DNA from: Paenibacillus oryzisoli
Lineage (GTDB): Bacteria; Bacillota; Bacilli; Paenibacillales; NBRC-103111
Direction of reading: 5' to 3'
Assembly (NCBI RefSeq): GCF_001653565.1
Contig: NZ_LYPB01000082.1
Location: 19,352 to 83,351 of the forward strand
DNA: 64,000 nt
Shown here: positions 43,938-53,789 of the stretch, piece after piece
How positions within the stretch are numbered: position 1 is the stretch's first letter
Layout of the letters: the number at the start of each line of letters is the position of its first letter
Program-made: the position numbers and the translations under genes
Notes under the pieces: generated by a model
What the model saw: the letters and a program-made list of their open reading frames with translations, nothing else
Databases searched by the model: none
What the model was told of the DNA's origin: nothing

Positions 43938-46850
43938 CTATTTCTCCTCTCCCAGCTTCACTGCCTGGTGAACACGCAGTCTTCTAATATGCAAGAACAG
44001 CAACATAGCCCCAGTTAGCATCATGAAAGCAACCACGATATATAACTGATAGGTGTCCTTGGAATCGAACACGACTCGGAATGGCGGCACTTGTGTCTTC
44101 ACATTCTGGGACGTTTGCAGGAAGGGTAAGAAGAAATAACTCGTTAGCTTGCCAATTGCAATACCCAACACAATGGATAATCCAGCCGTGAACCCTTGTT
44201 CGAGCAACAACATACCCGTTAGTTGCTTACGGGAGAGTCCCATCGCACGCAGGACACCGAATTGTACAACCCTGCTAGATAAGTTAAAGAACCAATACAG
44301 CATGTAGCCGATTAAAGATACTACGACAGAAACAAGGAAACCTAAGCTAAGAATACCGAACACGCCGCCTCTTGCTGGGAGCTTCTTCTGGACGATGAGC
44401 TCATTGCGAACATCCTTGACCGCAGCAATTTCAATCCCTTTAGCTTGCAACGCTGTAACGATCGGCGTCACTTTAGCGTCTGGTTTCATTTTGAGCCATA
44501 CGTCATAGGGTATCATTGGTGCTTGATCGTAGATATAGTCTAGATTCGCTATGAAGAATGGCGTTTGATCTGGATATTGTGCCGGCCAATATGGTAATAT
44601 CCCCACAATCACGAATTCCAAAGGCTGTTGGCCAATCGTAATGGATAGCAAATCACCCGCTTTAAGTGCATATTTGCTGGCGTAACTGGAAGGAATGATA
44701 ACGGCCTGCTCATAGCTGCCCAGTAAATTCAAGTATTCATTGGGATGAGCTGGGAATAAATCAGGACGGAACCATGCTACTTTAGCGAAATCCGTGTTAT
44801 CGATCCCCATGACCGTTCCCTGCCCTGTAGATTTACCGGATACAACTACATTGCCTTTGGTCTGCATGACTCTAGCAGCTGCCTGAACACCTTCCAAATC
44901 GCGGAACACTTGAAATGGCGGCTCTACATATCGGATTTTGGAAGGAGTTTCCTCGCCAGGCTTCTGACCACCTTGACCTTGCCCCTGACCTTGGTTTTGG
45001 CCGCCACCCGTACCAGAACCTCCATTTCCGCCTTGGGCTTCGCCACCGTTCCCTCCGGCGTTCGGATTCTGTGGCACATCATCGGAGAAACCCTCCCACA
45101 CGGTTTGAATCACGACATCAGTACCATATTGGTATAGGATACGCTCCGAAGAGTTCAAATCAATCGTACGTGCTGCCGAAGAATTGTACACGCCAAGACC
45201 CAGCGTGAGAATGAGCAGCAGCATTAACGGGTAATACGCTTTAGCTGAACGTGACAGCTGTACAAGGGTTAAATATAACGGCACAGGCAAGAACTTCCGG
45301 CCAAACCAACCGAACAATCGCAGCAACCATGGAAAGATGCGTAGAAAGAACAGTCCCAGCGCGAAGATCGAAAGTGCCGGTACAAAAAACAGCAACGGAT
45401 GCACCTGAAGTTGATCGGTTGTCATGCCTGTTTGCACAGCTAGCACTTGACGCTGGTCAAATAGGTAGAAACCATAACCTACCAACCCCAACAGAACGAT
45501 ATCGAGGAACCACCGCTGCCACAGTGGCGAACGATCTGACCTTGCGAGCTGCTGCTTGTAGTTGACGATTGAAGATCTTGCAAAAAGCACAGCTGGAATG
45601 ACGCTGGCGAGAATGGCAATAAGAACAGCGAGCCCACCATAGAGCATCGCTTCTGCTGTAAAGCTAATCGGAATTGATTTGCGATCCACGAATGTTAGGA
45701 ATCCACTGGTGGAACCAATGCTCTTCGCCATAAACCAGCCTATGCATGGTCCAATCAACAGCGCAATCACGCCTAATAACAATCCTTCTAGGAAGTAGAT
45801 TCCCACAATTTGCTTCGTGCTGCCCCCACGGCTTCGCAAGATGGCAATCACGCCGCGCTGTCGATCTAGCGATTGTCTGGCATTCATCATAATGTAATAG
45901 AAAACCATCGCAATCATCGGCGCCGCTAGTGTGAATAAGAGAATCTGCATCTGTAAGCTTTGTGTTTTAAACTCCGATAGAATTGGCTTGAAAGATACAT
46001 CTACCTTCGTGTTCTTAAGCTTCTGGAACAAGTTGATATCTAGTCGCTCCAAACGGCTCTCAAGCGGCGACAATTGACTAGTTTGAATGTCACGCAGATC
46101 AAAAGCATAATACCAATTCGCAAGTTGCAGTGGAATTTTCTTCTCCGTCAACAGCGTCTTGATGAATGCATCATCGCTAATAATAAGTGCATTGACTAAA
46201 CCCTCTAACCCTTGGAACCAGTACGCGCTTGTTTCATCCTTCGGTTTGAAGGAACCAACGATCTTCACCTTGAGCAATTGACTGCCGCTTGCACTGGCAA
46301 CGGAATAATTAAAGACATCTCCTACGTGCAAATCGTTGCGGAACAAGGCTTCTTCCATCACTACTGCTTCGAGTTGGCCATTTTTCATTTCTCCAGAAGC
46401 CATTTGGCCATTGGACCATTCCACTTCGTCCTTCAACCCACTTAGTGACGTTAAAGTCATTTGACGACGTTTACTGGGATCGGCTTTGGTCCCCTCAGCA
46501 GGGGATAATTGCGATCCTTTAATTGCATAGCTACTTGCATATGTATGTATAGGAAAGTCAATATCTGTGGGAACATCCTGTTGAATATACGTCTTGACGC
46601 TCTCTAGATCATTCAAATCTGCACGTTCTGTTCCTACTGCTTGATACCGCATGAGCAACGAACCTGCCGGAAGTCCCTCGCTCTTAGCTTCTAAGGATTT
46701 GGCTACGACACGCTTCAAGGACCCATTGGCATACATGGGAATGCTGGTAGTGAAAGCCACAGCCAAGACAAGACCAAGCAGGGTGCTGAGCGTTAGCCAG
46801 CGGGTATTCCACATTTTCCGAAATAAAAACCGCAGCATCGGCATGGACAT
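43938..46850 (-). CDS. Large FtsX/MacB-type ABC permease
   Basis: A 970-aa membrane protein, about twice a normal MacB permease, with some ten helices (near 18-38, 300-320, 350-375, 400-425, 460-475, 485-505, 525-545, then 830-855, 885-905, 930-950). Two large external domains lie at about 45-290 and 565-825; the second has a Gly/Gln/Asn-rich insert near 600-640. RQRGVIAILRSRGGSTKQI and FGVLRAMGLSRKQL are FtsX coupling motifs. The ATG shares its A with the upstream TAA stop. It probably forms one polypeptide with two transport halves, served by two ATPases. Confidence 0.9.
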   Translation of the reverse strand: MSMPMLRFLFRKMWNTRWLTLSTLLGLVLAVAFTTSIPMYANGSLKRVVAKSLEAKSEGLPAGSLLMRYQAVGTERADLNDLESVKTYIQQDVPTDIDFPIHTYASSYAIKGSQLSPAEGTKADPSKRRQMTLTSLSGLKDEVEWSNGQMASGEMKNGQLEAVVMEEALFRNDLHVGDVFNYSVASASGSQLLKVKIVGSFKPKDETSAYWFQGLEGLVNALIISDDAFIKTLLTEKKIPLQLANWYYAFDLRDIQTSQLSPLESRLERLDINLFQKLKNTKVDVSFKPILSEFKTQSLQMQILLFTLAAPMIAMVFYYIMMNARQSLDRQRGVIAILRSRGGSTKQIVGIYFLEGLLLGVIALLIGPCIGWFMAKSIGSTSGFLTFVDRKSIPISFTAEAMLYGGLAVLIAILASVIPAVLFARSSIVNYKQQLARSDRSPLWQRWFLDIVLLGLVGYGFYLFDQRQVLAVQTGMTTDQLQVHPLLFFVPALSIFALGLFFLRIFPWLLRLFGWFGRKFLPVPLYLTLVQLSRSAKAYYPLMLLLILTLGLGVYNSSAARTIDLNSSERILYQYGTDVVIQTVWEGFSDDVPQNPNAGGNGGEAQGGNGGSGTGGGQNQGQGQGQGGQKPGEETPSKIRYVEPPFQVFRDLEGVQAAARVMQTKGNVVVSGKSTGQGTVMGIDNTDFAKVAWFRPDLFPAHPNEYLNLLGSYEQAVIIPSSYASKYALKAGDLLSITIGQQPLEFVIVGILPYWPAQYPDQTPFFIANLDYIYDQAPMIPYDVWLKMKPDAKVTPIVTALQAKGIEIAAVKDVRNELIVQKKLPARGGVFGILSLGFLVSVVVSLIGYMLYWFFNLSSRVVQFGVLRAMGLSRKQLTGMLLLEQGFTAGLSIVLGIAIGKLTSYFFLPFLQTSQNVKTQVPPFRVVFDSKDTYQLYIVVAFMMLTGAMLLFLHIRRLRVHQAVKLGEEK

Positions 46851-47950
46851 TAGCGACCTACTACTTTCTGTCCAGCTGTAAGACCTTTGATGATTTCCAC
46901 ATCCGTTGACGTCTGCTGCCCAATCTCCACGTCCACTTCTTTCTTGTTGCCTTGGGCATCAACCACTTGCACATAATTTCGGCCTGAATAGGAACGAAGT
47001 GCCGCAAGAGGAATTGTCGTGGCATTTTCTTTTCTCTGCGTAACAATCGTGACGCTTAGCGGTGTACCGCGGTTCAGCCCTTTGGGAAACTCATTCAACT
47101 GCACAACCAAATAATTATCAATCGTATCTTGCTCCCCTTGCTGCCCCTGACCAGGGAATCCACCATTATTCGCGTTGTTTCCAGCTTGAGGGTTCGGAAG
47201 CTGCTTCACTTTCCCTTTGTGCGAACCAGCTGAGTTAATATCCACCTGAACTTCCATGCCAATCGCTACTTTCTTCGCATCATCTGCACTAATGCTTGCG
47301 GCGACAGTTAGTTCATTCAGATTGGCAATAACGGCTACGGATTCACCTGACTTCACGGTATCCCCTTTCTTAGCCGATACGGTGACAATCGTTCCACTGA
47401 AAGGTGCGAGCAGCTTCGACTTGCCGACTTGTGATTCAAGCTTCGTGAGTTCCTCTCGTTTCAGTTCAAAATCAATCTTCGCTTGTTCAATCTGTTCTGG
47501 CGACATTTCGTCTGCCTTACGAAGTGTTTCGATCATCGTCAGCTCATCCTTGCGTGTTTGAAGCTTCTTGCGCTTCAAATCGCTTTCGATATCCGATACG
47601 TCGAGCTCGGCAATAGGCTGCCCCTGTTCAACAGAATCGCCATTCTTCACAAGTAGGGCACTTATCCGTTTGGCAGACATATCCTCGGAGAAGAATAATT
47701 TCTCTTCTTGCAAGGCCATTAGTCGCCCACTCCCTCTTACTTTCGTCTCAAGGGTTTCTGTTTTCACCGTATACTCAGGCTTCTTGGATAGCTTAGGTGG
47801 ATTAATTGACGGAAGCGCCTCTTCATCCTGTTCCTTAGGTAACAGTGCGCATCCCGAAGCAAGAAGGAGGGTAGAACTTAATACTAATGCAGCTAGTGGT
47901 TTCATCGTCCACTTACGTGACGAATCTTCCGTCCACCATTTCATAAACAT
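46850..47950 (-). CDS. HlyD/MacA-type efflux adaptor lipoprotein
   Basis: A 366-aa lipoprotein (lipobox LASGC, Cys34) with a membrane-fusion-protein layout: lipoyl half-motifs (about 60-120 and 170-215), an alpha hairpin (120-170, KKLQTRKDELTMIETLRKAD), a barrel and a C-terminal membrane-proximal domain. A Gln/Gly/Asn-rich insert (near 265-285, GNNANNGGFPGQGQQGEQ) matches the composition of the permease insert. The ATG at 47950 has GGAGG nine bases upstream; it overlaps the end of the upstream ATPase gene by 38 bases. Confidence 0.9.
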   Translation of the reverse strand: MFMKWWTEDSSRKWTMKPLAALVLSSTLLLASGCALLPKEQDEEALPSINPPKLSKKPEYTVKTETLETKVRGSGRLMALQEEKLFFSEDMSAKRISALLVKNGDSVEQGQPIAELDVSDIESDLKRKKLQTRKDELTMIETLRKADEMSPEQIEQAKIDFELKREELTKLESQVGKSKLLAPFSGTIVTVSAKKGDTVKSGESVAVIANLNELTVAASISADDAKKVAIGMEVQVDINSAGSHKGKVKQLPNPQAGNNANNGGFPGQGQQGEQDTIDNYLVVQLNEFPKGLNRGTPLSVTIVTQRKENATTIPLAALRSYSGRNYVQVVDAQGNKKEVDVEIGQQTSTDVEIIKGLTAGQKVVGR

Positions 47951-48686
47951 GATCGGCATCCTCCAAAATTGTAGGGTCGTGTGTCGTCATACAAATCGTA
48001 ACTTGCTCTGTCGCGATGATGTTGCGAAAAACCGACATAATTTGCGCGCCCATCTGTGAGTCCAGCTCAGCAGTCGGTTCATCTGCTAATATGAGCGATG
48101 GCCTATGTGCAATCGCTTTGGCGATCGCGACACGCTGCTGTTCACCACCGGAAAGTTCATAGGGACGATGATGCATCCTTTTCCCAAGACCGACTAGATC
48201 GAGACAATGATGCACCCGCTCTTTCCATTGAGAGCGAGGTGTACCTGCCATCCGCAGCGCCAACTCAACATTCTCCCACGCAGATAGCAACGGCATTAAC
48301 GCATAGGATTGAAAGATAAAACCAATTTCTTTACGACGGACCAACGTCCTCTCATCATCGCTGCTGTGGTGAAAGGCATGCTCTTGAAACACAATCTCCC
48401 CGTTCGTTGGCAGATCCAGTCCTCCGATTAAATTGAGCAGTGTTGTCTTACCCGAACCTGATCGCCCTTTGAGCATGACAAGTTGCAGCGGCCTCAACTC
48501 CATCTCGATCCCTTTCAGAACATCGATCTGCCCACCACCAACTTGAAAGGAGCGATGTACATCACGTACCGTCAACACAGGTAAATGGGGGTTGATAATG
48601 CGGGAGGAGGCGCTGTTGGACAACGATTCTTCGTCGTCAACAGAAAGAGCCTCTAGAGTGCTTTTTTTACGAAACCAGCTTGCCAT
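47913..48686 (-). CDS. MacB/LolD-type ABC ATPase, first gene of the export operon
   Basis: A 257-aa ATPase with an N-terminal extension of about 35 residues before the fold. Walker A GRSGSGKTT, Q-loop FIFQSYALMPLLSA, signature [13 protein letters not shown], Walker B LILADEPTAELD and the H-loop TTHD are complete. The ATG at 48686 follows AAAGGG at a loose 11-base spacing; an upstream start is possible. Unlike the second ATPase it has no tail domain. No strong promoter was identified ahead of it. Confidence 0.9.
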   Translation of the reverse strand: MASWFRKKSTLEALSVDDEESLSNSASSRIINPHLPVLTVRDVHRSFQVGGGQIDVLKGIEMELRPLQLVMLKGRSGSGKTTLLNLIGGLDLPTNGEIVFQEHAFHHSSDDERTLVRRKEIGFIFQSYALMPLLSAWENVELALRMAGTPRSQWKERVHHCLDLVGLGKRMHHRPYELSGGEQQRVAIAKAIAHRPSLILADEPTAELDSQMGAQIMSVFRNIIATEQVTICMTTHDPTILEDADHVYEMVDGRFVT

Positions 48687-48794
48687 ATAGTCAGTTTCCC
48701 TTTCATTCCCAAATTTCACGTATGATAAAGTAGACGGAGTGAGACGCTAAAAAGTTCCACTGAAATTAATTTGTATTTTATTAATTTATTTTGC

Positions 48795-48841
48795 ATAAAA
48801 ATCCCATTTAATAGAATCTATTGGAATATACTATTAAATGG
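48795..48841 (-). terminator. Hairpin after the MFS gene, possible terminator
   Basis: CCATTTAATAG (48804-48814) and CTATTAAATGG (48831-48841) are perfect complements with a 16-base loop; the minus strand continues GATTTTTA. It lies 120 bases beyond the MFS stop. Confidence 0.55.
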
Positions 48842-48962
48842 AAAATACATCCATGCAACTAATTACCTATTTTGTTACATAGCAAAAAAAAGAGGGTGCA
48901 CCGCCAACTTTCATAGCAGTGAACCATCTTTAAATGGTGAAATATTTATGTTTAATCAACGC

Positions 48963-50237
48963 CTATTTAACCCCTCTTCGCGACCATATCACAACAGGGA
49001 CTAACAACAGAGACAAGAAGCCTCCCCCCAAGGAGAGCCACGCAAAGCTTGAATGCGCAACAACCATGCCTGACAAAGCTCCGCCAGATGCACCCGCCAA
49101 AGAAACTAAGACATCGACCGTTCCTTGCGTCCTCGCACGTGTCGCAGGTGTTGTCGCATCAATAATTTGCGCCGTCCCGCTGATCAAACCGAAATTCCAG
49201 CCAAGTCCGAGCAGAGCGAGCGCGACAATGAGCCCGAACATTGAATCTGCTGGCGCCCAGGCGGCAAGCAGTCCAGCCAACAACAGCGTAACTCCCGAGG
49301 CACAGGACATAAAGAGGCGCCCTAATTTGTCCACAAGTATACCTGTTACCAAGGAAGGCAAGAACATCGCCGCGACATGGATACCAATGACCATACCGAC
49401 GGCATTTAGGCCATGCCCATGATGCTGCATATGGATGGGCGTCATCGTCATGATGGCAACCATAACAATCTGCGTCAACACCATCACCGTGGTTCCGATG
49501 AGAATCCCCCGGTTACGCCCGGCTGGCGCTGAAGAATTCGCGGAACCCGCTCCTTGCGCTGGATTGCTCGCCTGCATTTCGGCTATCGCCTTAGCCACAA
49601 TATAAGGATCAGGACGGAGCCTGATCCACAAGACCAAACCCGCCAATACAAAAGCCGTAGCGGCTAGCATGAATGGCCCAGCGAGCGCTGGTGCACCGAC
49701 CGACGTCGCGAATCGCCCCATCACGCCGACTAAATTCGGCCCTGCGACTGCACCGAACGTCGTGAAGACCATGGCTAAGCTGATCGCTCTTGCACGCTGC
49801 TTAGGCCCGGCTAAGTCCGTTCCTGCATAGCGCGCTTGAAGATTCGTCGACGTTCCTGCACCGTAAATCAGCATCGAGAGAAACAGCAGTGGCAGGCTGT
49901 TCGCAATCGCCGCGAATACGACCCCCATCGCCCCTATTCCACCGGCGAGAAAACCAGCTGTTAAGCCCACCCTCCGACCGTAACGCCCCGACAATCGCCC
50001 AACGATCCAGGCAGACGAAGCAGCACCTAGCGTCAATAAGGCGGAAGGGAGGCCAGCTAAGCTGTCCGTCCCCAACATATCTTGGGCAAGTAACGCTCCG
50101 ACCGTCACACCTGCGGCAAGCCCTGCTCCGCCGAAAAGTTGCGCCACGATGACAGTGCGCAAGGTTTTACGATAGAGTTGCTGTTGTTTCTCAGGCGAAT
50201 ATGCATAGGCTTGGATCCCTTCGCTGCTCTCCGTCAT
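48963..50237 (-). CDS. Major facilitator superfamily transporter
   Basis: A 424-aa twelve-helix transporter. The signature GRLSGRYGRRVGL between helices 2 and 3 and its second-half copy GILVDKLGRLF are seen. A central loop (about 225-250) is Ala/Gln/Ser-rich. Composition is Ala/Gly-rich. The ATG at 50237 lies behind GGGGAGGAAG; the longer GTG start at 50267 lacks a good site. Substrate unknown; drug efflux is the default guess for this type. Confidence 0.88.
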   Translation of the reverse strand: MTESSEGIQAYAYSPEKQQQLYRKTLRTVIVAQLFGGAGLAAGVTVGALLAQDMLGTDSLAGLPSALLTLGAASSAWIVGRLSGRYGRRVGLTAGFLAGGIGAMGVVFAAIANSLPLLFLSMLIYGAGTSTNLQARYAGTDLAGPKQRARAISLAMVFTTFGAVAGPNLVGVMGRFATSVGAPALAGPFMLAATAFVLAGLVLWIRLRPDPYIVAKAIAEMQASNPAQGAGSANSSAPAGRNRGILIGTTVMVLTQIVMVAIMTMTPIHMQHHGHGLNAVGMVIGIHVAAMFLPSLVTGILVDKLGRLFMSCASGVTLLLAGLLAAWAPADSMFGLIVALALLGLGWNFGLISGTAQIIDATTPATRARTQGTVDVLVSLAGASGGALSGMVVAHSSFAWLSLGGGFLSLLLVPVVIWSRRGVK

Positions 50238-50413
50238 TTCCTCATCTTCCTCCCCGCTGCCAAACACCTTTTGTCATTATCATACCTATGTTCGGCGTTA
50301 TTGACCAATTCAAATTACTTATACTCGTTGCTTTATCCTCTTGGCCAGGATGCCCTATGGTAGGCGCCGATGCGTAGGCTGCATTGAGCATTAAACGCTA
50401 CGCCAAACTCCGC

Positions 50414-50446
50414 AACAAAAAGCATCCAAGGATTAACTTGGATGCT
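50414..50446 (-). terminator. Terminator of the rhodanese gene
   Basis: On the minus strand AGCATCCAAG...CTTGGATGCT forms a 10-bp stem with a six-base loop and is followed by five Ts. Confidence 0.85.
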
Positions 50447-50467
50447 TGCTTTCCACCTATAGCTAAT

Positions 50468-50905
50468 TCACCCAATCAGAGGAGCCCCTTGACCAAGCGT
50501 TCCTTCTACCTCATTGCCTTCCTTCCGCCAGTACTCCATGCCTCCTAACATTTCTTTCACCTTAAATCCGAGACCTGAGAGACGAGCCGCTCCTTTGGTT
50601 CCGCCATTGCAAGCTGGTCCCCAGCAATAGACGACGATCGTTTGACCTTTGGAAAAAGAAACCGTCGTTTCGGCACTGATCTCGTTGGAAGGAAGGTTTA
50701 TCGCGCCAGGAACATGGCATTCACCATAGGCTTTAGCGCTGCGAACATCGATGAGCAGGAATTCATTGTAACCATGTTGCATATCGTAACGTACATCGGC
50801 AACGTCCGTTTCCACCGAAAGCTTATTCATATAATGCTGGTGTGTATGCTCTGGTGATGCGGCTGGCGTTTCTAGTACAAGCGATTTCATTGGTTGAATC
50901 GTCAT
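50468..50905 (-). CDS. Single-domain rhodanese-like protein
   Basis: A 145-aa cytosolic protein with one rhodanese domain: FLLIDVRSAKAYGECHVPGAINLP and the active loop YCWGPACNGGTKGA. The first loop residue after Tyr is a Cys in the catalytic position; the loop also has a second Cys. The ATG at 50905 follows GGAGG at eight bases. It lies 92 bases downstream of the LysR gene on the same strand, and the LysR protein might control it. Confidence 0.85.
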   Translation of the reverse strand: MTIQPMKSLVLETPAASPEHTHQHYMNKLSVETDVADVRYDMQHGYNEFLLIDVRSAKAYGECHVPGAINLPSNEISAETTVSFSKGQTIVVYCWGPACNGGTKGAARLSGLGFKVKEMLGGMEYWRKEGNEVEGTLGQGAPLIG

Positions 50906-50997
50906 TGGGATTACCTCCAGTGGGGTTGTTGATTTCTTACATTGACTGTAACACAGCCCCAAACACTGGAGTTATCGATAGTTATTGAACCTATACT

Positions 50998-51885
50998 TCA
51001 ATCATTTCGATAGTTGATACCGCCGAGCAGCTCTAGAAAACCTAGATAAGCTTTCGATTTCCATTTTTTCTTAGCGATGATGAGTTGTGTGTAGAACTTG
51101 CACGCCGGATCAACAAAGGGGATCGCGACGATCTGGCCTTTACGGATTTCCTCAGCAACCGTTATGCGGGGCAACAGCGCAATGCCAAGCCCATAGGTTA
51201 CGCACTGCTTAATCGCTTCCAGATTACCGAATTCATAAGATAACTTGTAGCTCACTTGTTTTCCTTTCAACACCTTAAGCAGCATCGCTCGGTACGTACA
51301 GCCATCCTCCGTTAGGATCAGAGATTCATTCTGCAGATCTTCCACGTGAACTTCGCTATGCCCGGCCAATTTATGATCAGGACTAGCAATGATGACAAGT
51401 GGCTCTTCTCTCAGAATCGTGCTATCCAGCTCTGTGTCCGTAAAAGGAGGATCCAGAATGATGCCGATGTCCAGAACGCCTTCTTTTACCGATTCAATAA
51501 TGAAAGGTTCATTCCCTGGTTGAATGACAATATTAACGTCTGGGAAGTCACGTCGATATGCCTGCAAATACGGTGGTAAATAAAACGCCGCTAACGTCTC
51601 AATCGTTCCTATCGTCAGCGTCCCTTTGGATTGCTGGGATACAACTTCCTTGGACTCTTCATGTAACTTATAGATCTCATTGGCGTATTGCAGGAGCGCT
51701 TCTCCAGCCATCGTTAATTTCATAGTCCGTCCAAAACGTTCCAAGAGAACAGCGCCGTAGGATTCCTCCAGCTTCTGAATTTGTGCCGTTATGCTTGACT
51801 GGGCATATCCTAGCGTTTCCGCAGCCCGCGTGAAGCTTCCACACTTCGCTACTTCGCGAAAGGTTTTCAAATAGGTCATTTCCAC
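50998..51885 (-). CDS. LysR-family transcriptional regulator
   Basis: A 295-aa regulator: TFREVAKCGSFTRAAETLGY and SSITAQIQKLEE form the DNA-binding head, and residues 90-290 the effector domain (LTIGTIETLAAFYLPPYL). It starts at GTG 51885 behind GGGAAG, or at ATG 51879. It precedes the rhodanese gene. The ligand is unknown. Confidence 0.9.
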   Translation of the reverse strand: MEMTYLKTFREVAKCGSFTRAAETLGYAQSSITAQIQKLEESYGAVLLERFGRTMKLTMAGEALLQYANEIYKLHEESKEVVSQQSKGTLTIGTIETLAAFYLPPYLQAYRRDFPDVNIVIQPGNEPFIIESVKEGVLDIGIILDPPFTDTELDSTILREEPLVIIASPDHKLAGHSEVHVEDLQNESLILTEDGCTYRAMLLKVLKGKQVSYKLSYEFGNLEAIKQCVTYGLGIALLPRITVAEEIRKGQIVAIPFVDPACKFYTQLIIAKKKWKSKAYLGFLELLGGINYRND

Positions 51886-51975
51886 AGGCGTTCACTTCCC
51901 TCTCCATCAACTCCATTATTCTTAGCATACTAGAAAAAGCGCTCACTCACCATCCAGCGGGAGAACGCTCTCTAT

Positions 51976-53103
51976 TTATGAATATAAGGTCATCTTCCCT
52001 CGGCGGCGAAGGAAGCCTCTAATGCTTTTGTATGAGTACAATGCCAGCAAAGCCATCTCAAGTCCCCAGATGATATAGATCGACGTATCACTGACTTCAA
52101 TTTGCAAATAGTCAAAATCCGCAAACTGCTTTCGCACGAATTGATCTGCCACCATCTGAGCTACATGATCTACGATCGGTACGAAGTCCTTGCCATAGCC
52201 CTGCTCCATCATATAATCCTGAACCTCAAGTTTAAGCATATCCACTTCACTCCATGAGAAAGCATAGACCCATTTCATAGAGCCATCGAGCGCTGGGCTA
52301 AAGCTTACAATGAAATCATTCTTGTTGCCATTCTCCCATTTATCCTGAAGGGCGAAGCCATATTCTTGGGGCAGATCCGTTCCCATGTTCACAAAAATGA
52401 GATTGACCTGCTTCCACGACTTCGTCTCTCCCGGTTGCTCAGGGTCTGGCACCTCTCTGTTCAGCTCGGTATTCCATGCGGCCAACGTTGCCAACGCTTT
52501 GGGCTTATTAGGTACATTCCCCACAATGCGATCGACATGCAGCACCTCGGAGACGAATCTTGGATAGGTCGGCAGACCGGAATAATCCTTCAGATCAATG
52601 TCGTTATGTTTAAAAAGACTATACGAACTTCTCACCTTATTGACATAGTGGTGAACAGAGGCCGAAGGTGTTCCTAGTGGATAATACTGCGCCAACTCTC
52701 TCGTCGAATTCGGAGAGCGACTCGTGAATGTCGTTCTTCCATCCATGGATTCATTGACCTCAAACCACCCGTTGTCCGAGGTTTTGATCTTATTGATCTC
52801 CTTATGATGCTCGGTGTGACCTGGCTTCTTGGTACACCGTTTGCGCCCATCGTCGTCTGTGGAACATTCTTCCTTGCCTGGGATCCACTCATCCCACTCT
52901 TCGATATGTTCCACGTCGATTACACGCCCAGACCAGACCTCTGAATCCACCGTCCGGAAGTAAAAATCACCAGCTACTACACCCGCAAATAAGATAGCCG
53001 CTGCTAGCGATGTCAGCACATACCGCCACCATTTGCGGCCCGTTACAAGTTCAATGGCAAAACCAACAATCAGAACGAGAAATAGTGCTGCCCAATATGC
53101 CAT
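51976..53103 (-). CDS. Membrane protein of unknown function, partner of LemA-like gene
   Basis: A 375-aa protein with two N-terminal helices (2-18, 29-47), a large external domain (50-335) and a C-terminal helix (338-355) with a basic tail. The external part has a Cys pair in WIPGKEECSTDDDGRKRCTK and a His cluster (GHTEHHKE). It shows repeated aromatic strands but no recognised family. It lies two bases after the LemA-like gene, so the two are one unit. Confidence 0.75.
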   Translation of the reverse strand: MAYWAALFLVLIVGFAIELVTGRKWWRYVLTSLAAAILFAGVVAGDFYFRTVDSEVWSGRVIDVEHIEEWDEWIPGKEECSTDDDGRKRCTKKPGHTEHHKEINKIKTSDNGWFEVNESMDGRTTFTSRSPNSTRELAQYYPLGTPSASVHHYVNKVRSSYSLFKHNDIDLKDYSGLPTYPRFVSEVLHVDRIVGNVPNKPKALATLAAWNTELNREVPDPEQPGETKSWKQVNLIFVNMGTDLPQEYGFALQDKWENGNKNDFIVSFSPALDGSMKWVYAFSWSEVDMLKLEVQDYMMEQGYGKDFVPIVDHVAQMVADQFVRKQFADFDYLQIEVSDTSIYIIWGLEMALLALYSYKSIRGFLRRRGKMTLYS

Positions 53104-53105
53104 GG

Positions 53106-53660
53106 CTACCTCAGCTTCACTTCGTTATCTTTGCCAGTTTGATACGCATCACTCGTACGTTCTGAAGTAATAATAAATTTCTCCGCATCCATCGTTTCAA
53201 AATGGAAAATTGCATTCATCAGCGCGTGTTTCCGAATATGGGTGTTGTACTCCCGCACTTGATCGGCAATTTTCTTCTGATTCCGGTCGAACTCAGTTCG
53301 TGCTGAAGAGATTTCGTTTTGCAGCTTCGTATACAACGTACTGCTCATTTGTGGGTTCTGCTCTTGAATGGTTTGAAATAGAGCTTGCGTATTCGTGTAT
53401 CGACCTGCAATGAGATCGGTATATACCTTTTTAATATCATCTGCTTGCATGTCGGTCACTTGCGCCATTTCTTTGAATCGTTTCCACATGTTATCGTAGT
53501 TGGATTTATTCGCAACATGTTGCGACTTGATCTTCTCATCCAACGCAATCGCCGTCCCCCGTTGCCCCCATACAACGACTGCTGTAATAATCCCAATTAA
53601 CACGAGTATGCCGATAAAACCAAGACAACCCACTACGAGAATCCCACTCTTGTTCCTCAT
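53106..53660 (-). CDS. LemA-like membrane-anchored coiled-coil protein
   Basis: A 184-aa protein with one N-terminal helix (8-31) and an extended helical region (40-150). The overall plan (one helix then a helical bundle) resembles LemA, but canonical LemA motifs are weak, so this is a tentative name. Followed at two bases by the membrane protein. The start at 53660 has GAGGGG upstream. Confidence 0.65.
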   Translation of the reverse strand: MRNKSGILVVGCLGFIGILVLIGIITAVVVWGQRGTAIALDEKIKSQHVANKSNYDNMWKRFKEMAQVTDMQADDIKKVYTDLIAGRYTNTQALFQTIQEQNPQMSSTLYTKLQNEISSARTEFDRNQKKIADQVREYNTHIRKHALMNAIFHFETMDAEKFIITSERTSDAYQTGKDNEVKLR

Positions 53661-53789
53661 CTAGAAACCCCTCTGCCTAATTATTCCATCTAATTCTCTT
53701 ATTCTAGCATACTGAGGCGACATCATAGATCAAATTTCTACAAAATTTGTGAGGCACAGCAGAAATGACAATGGGATATGTTTTCATAA

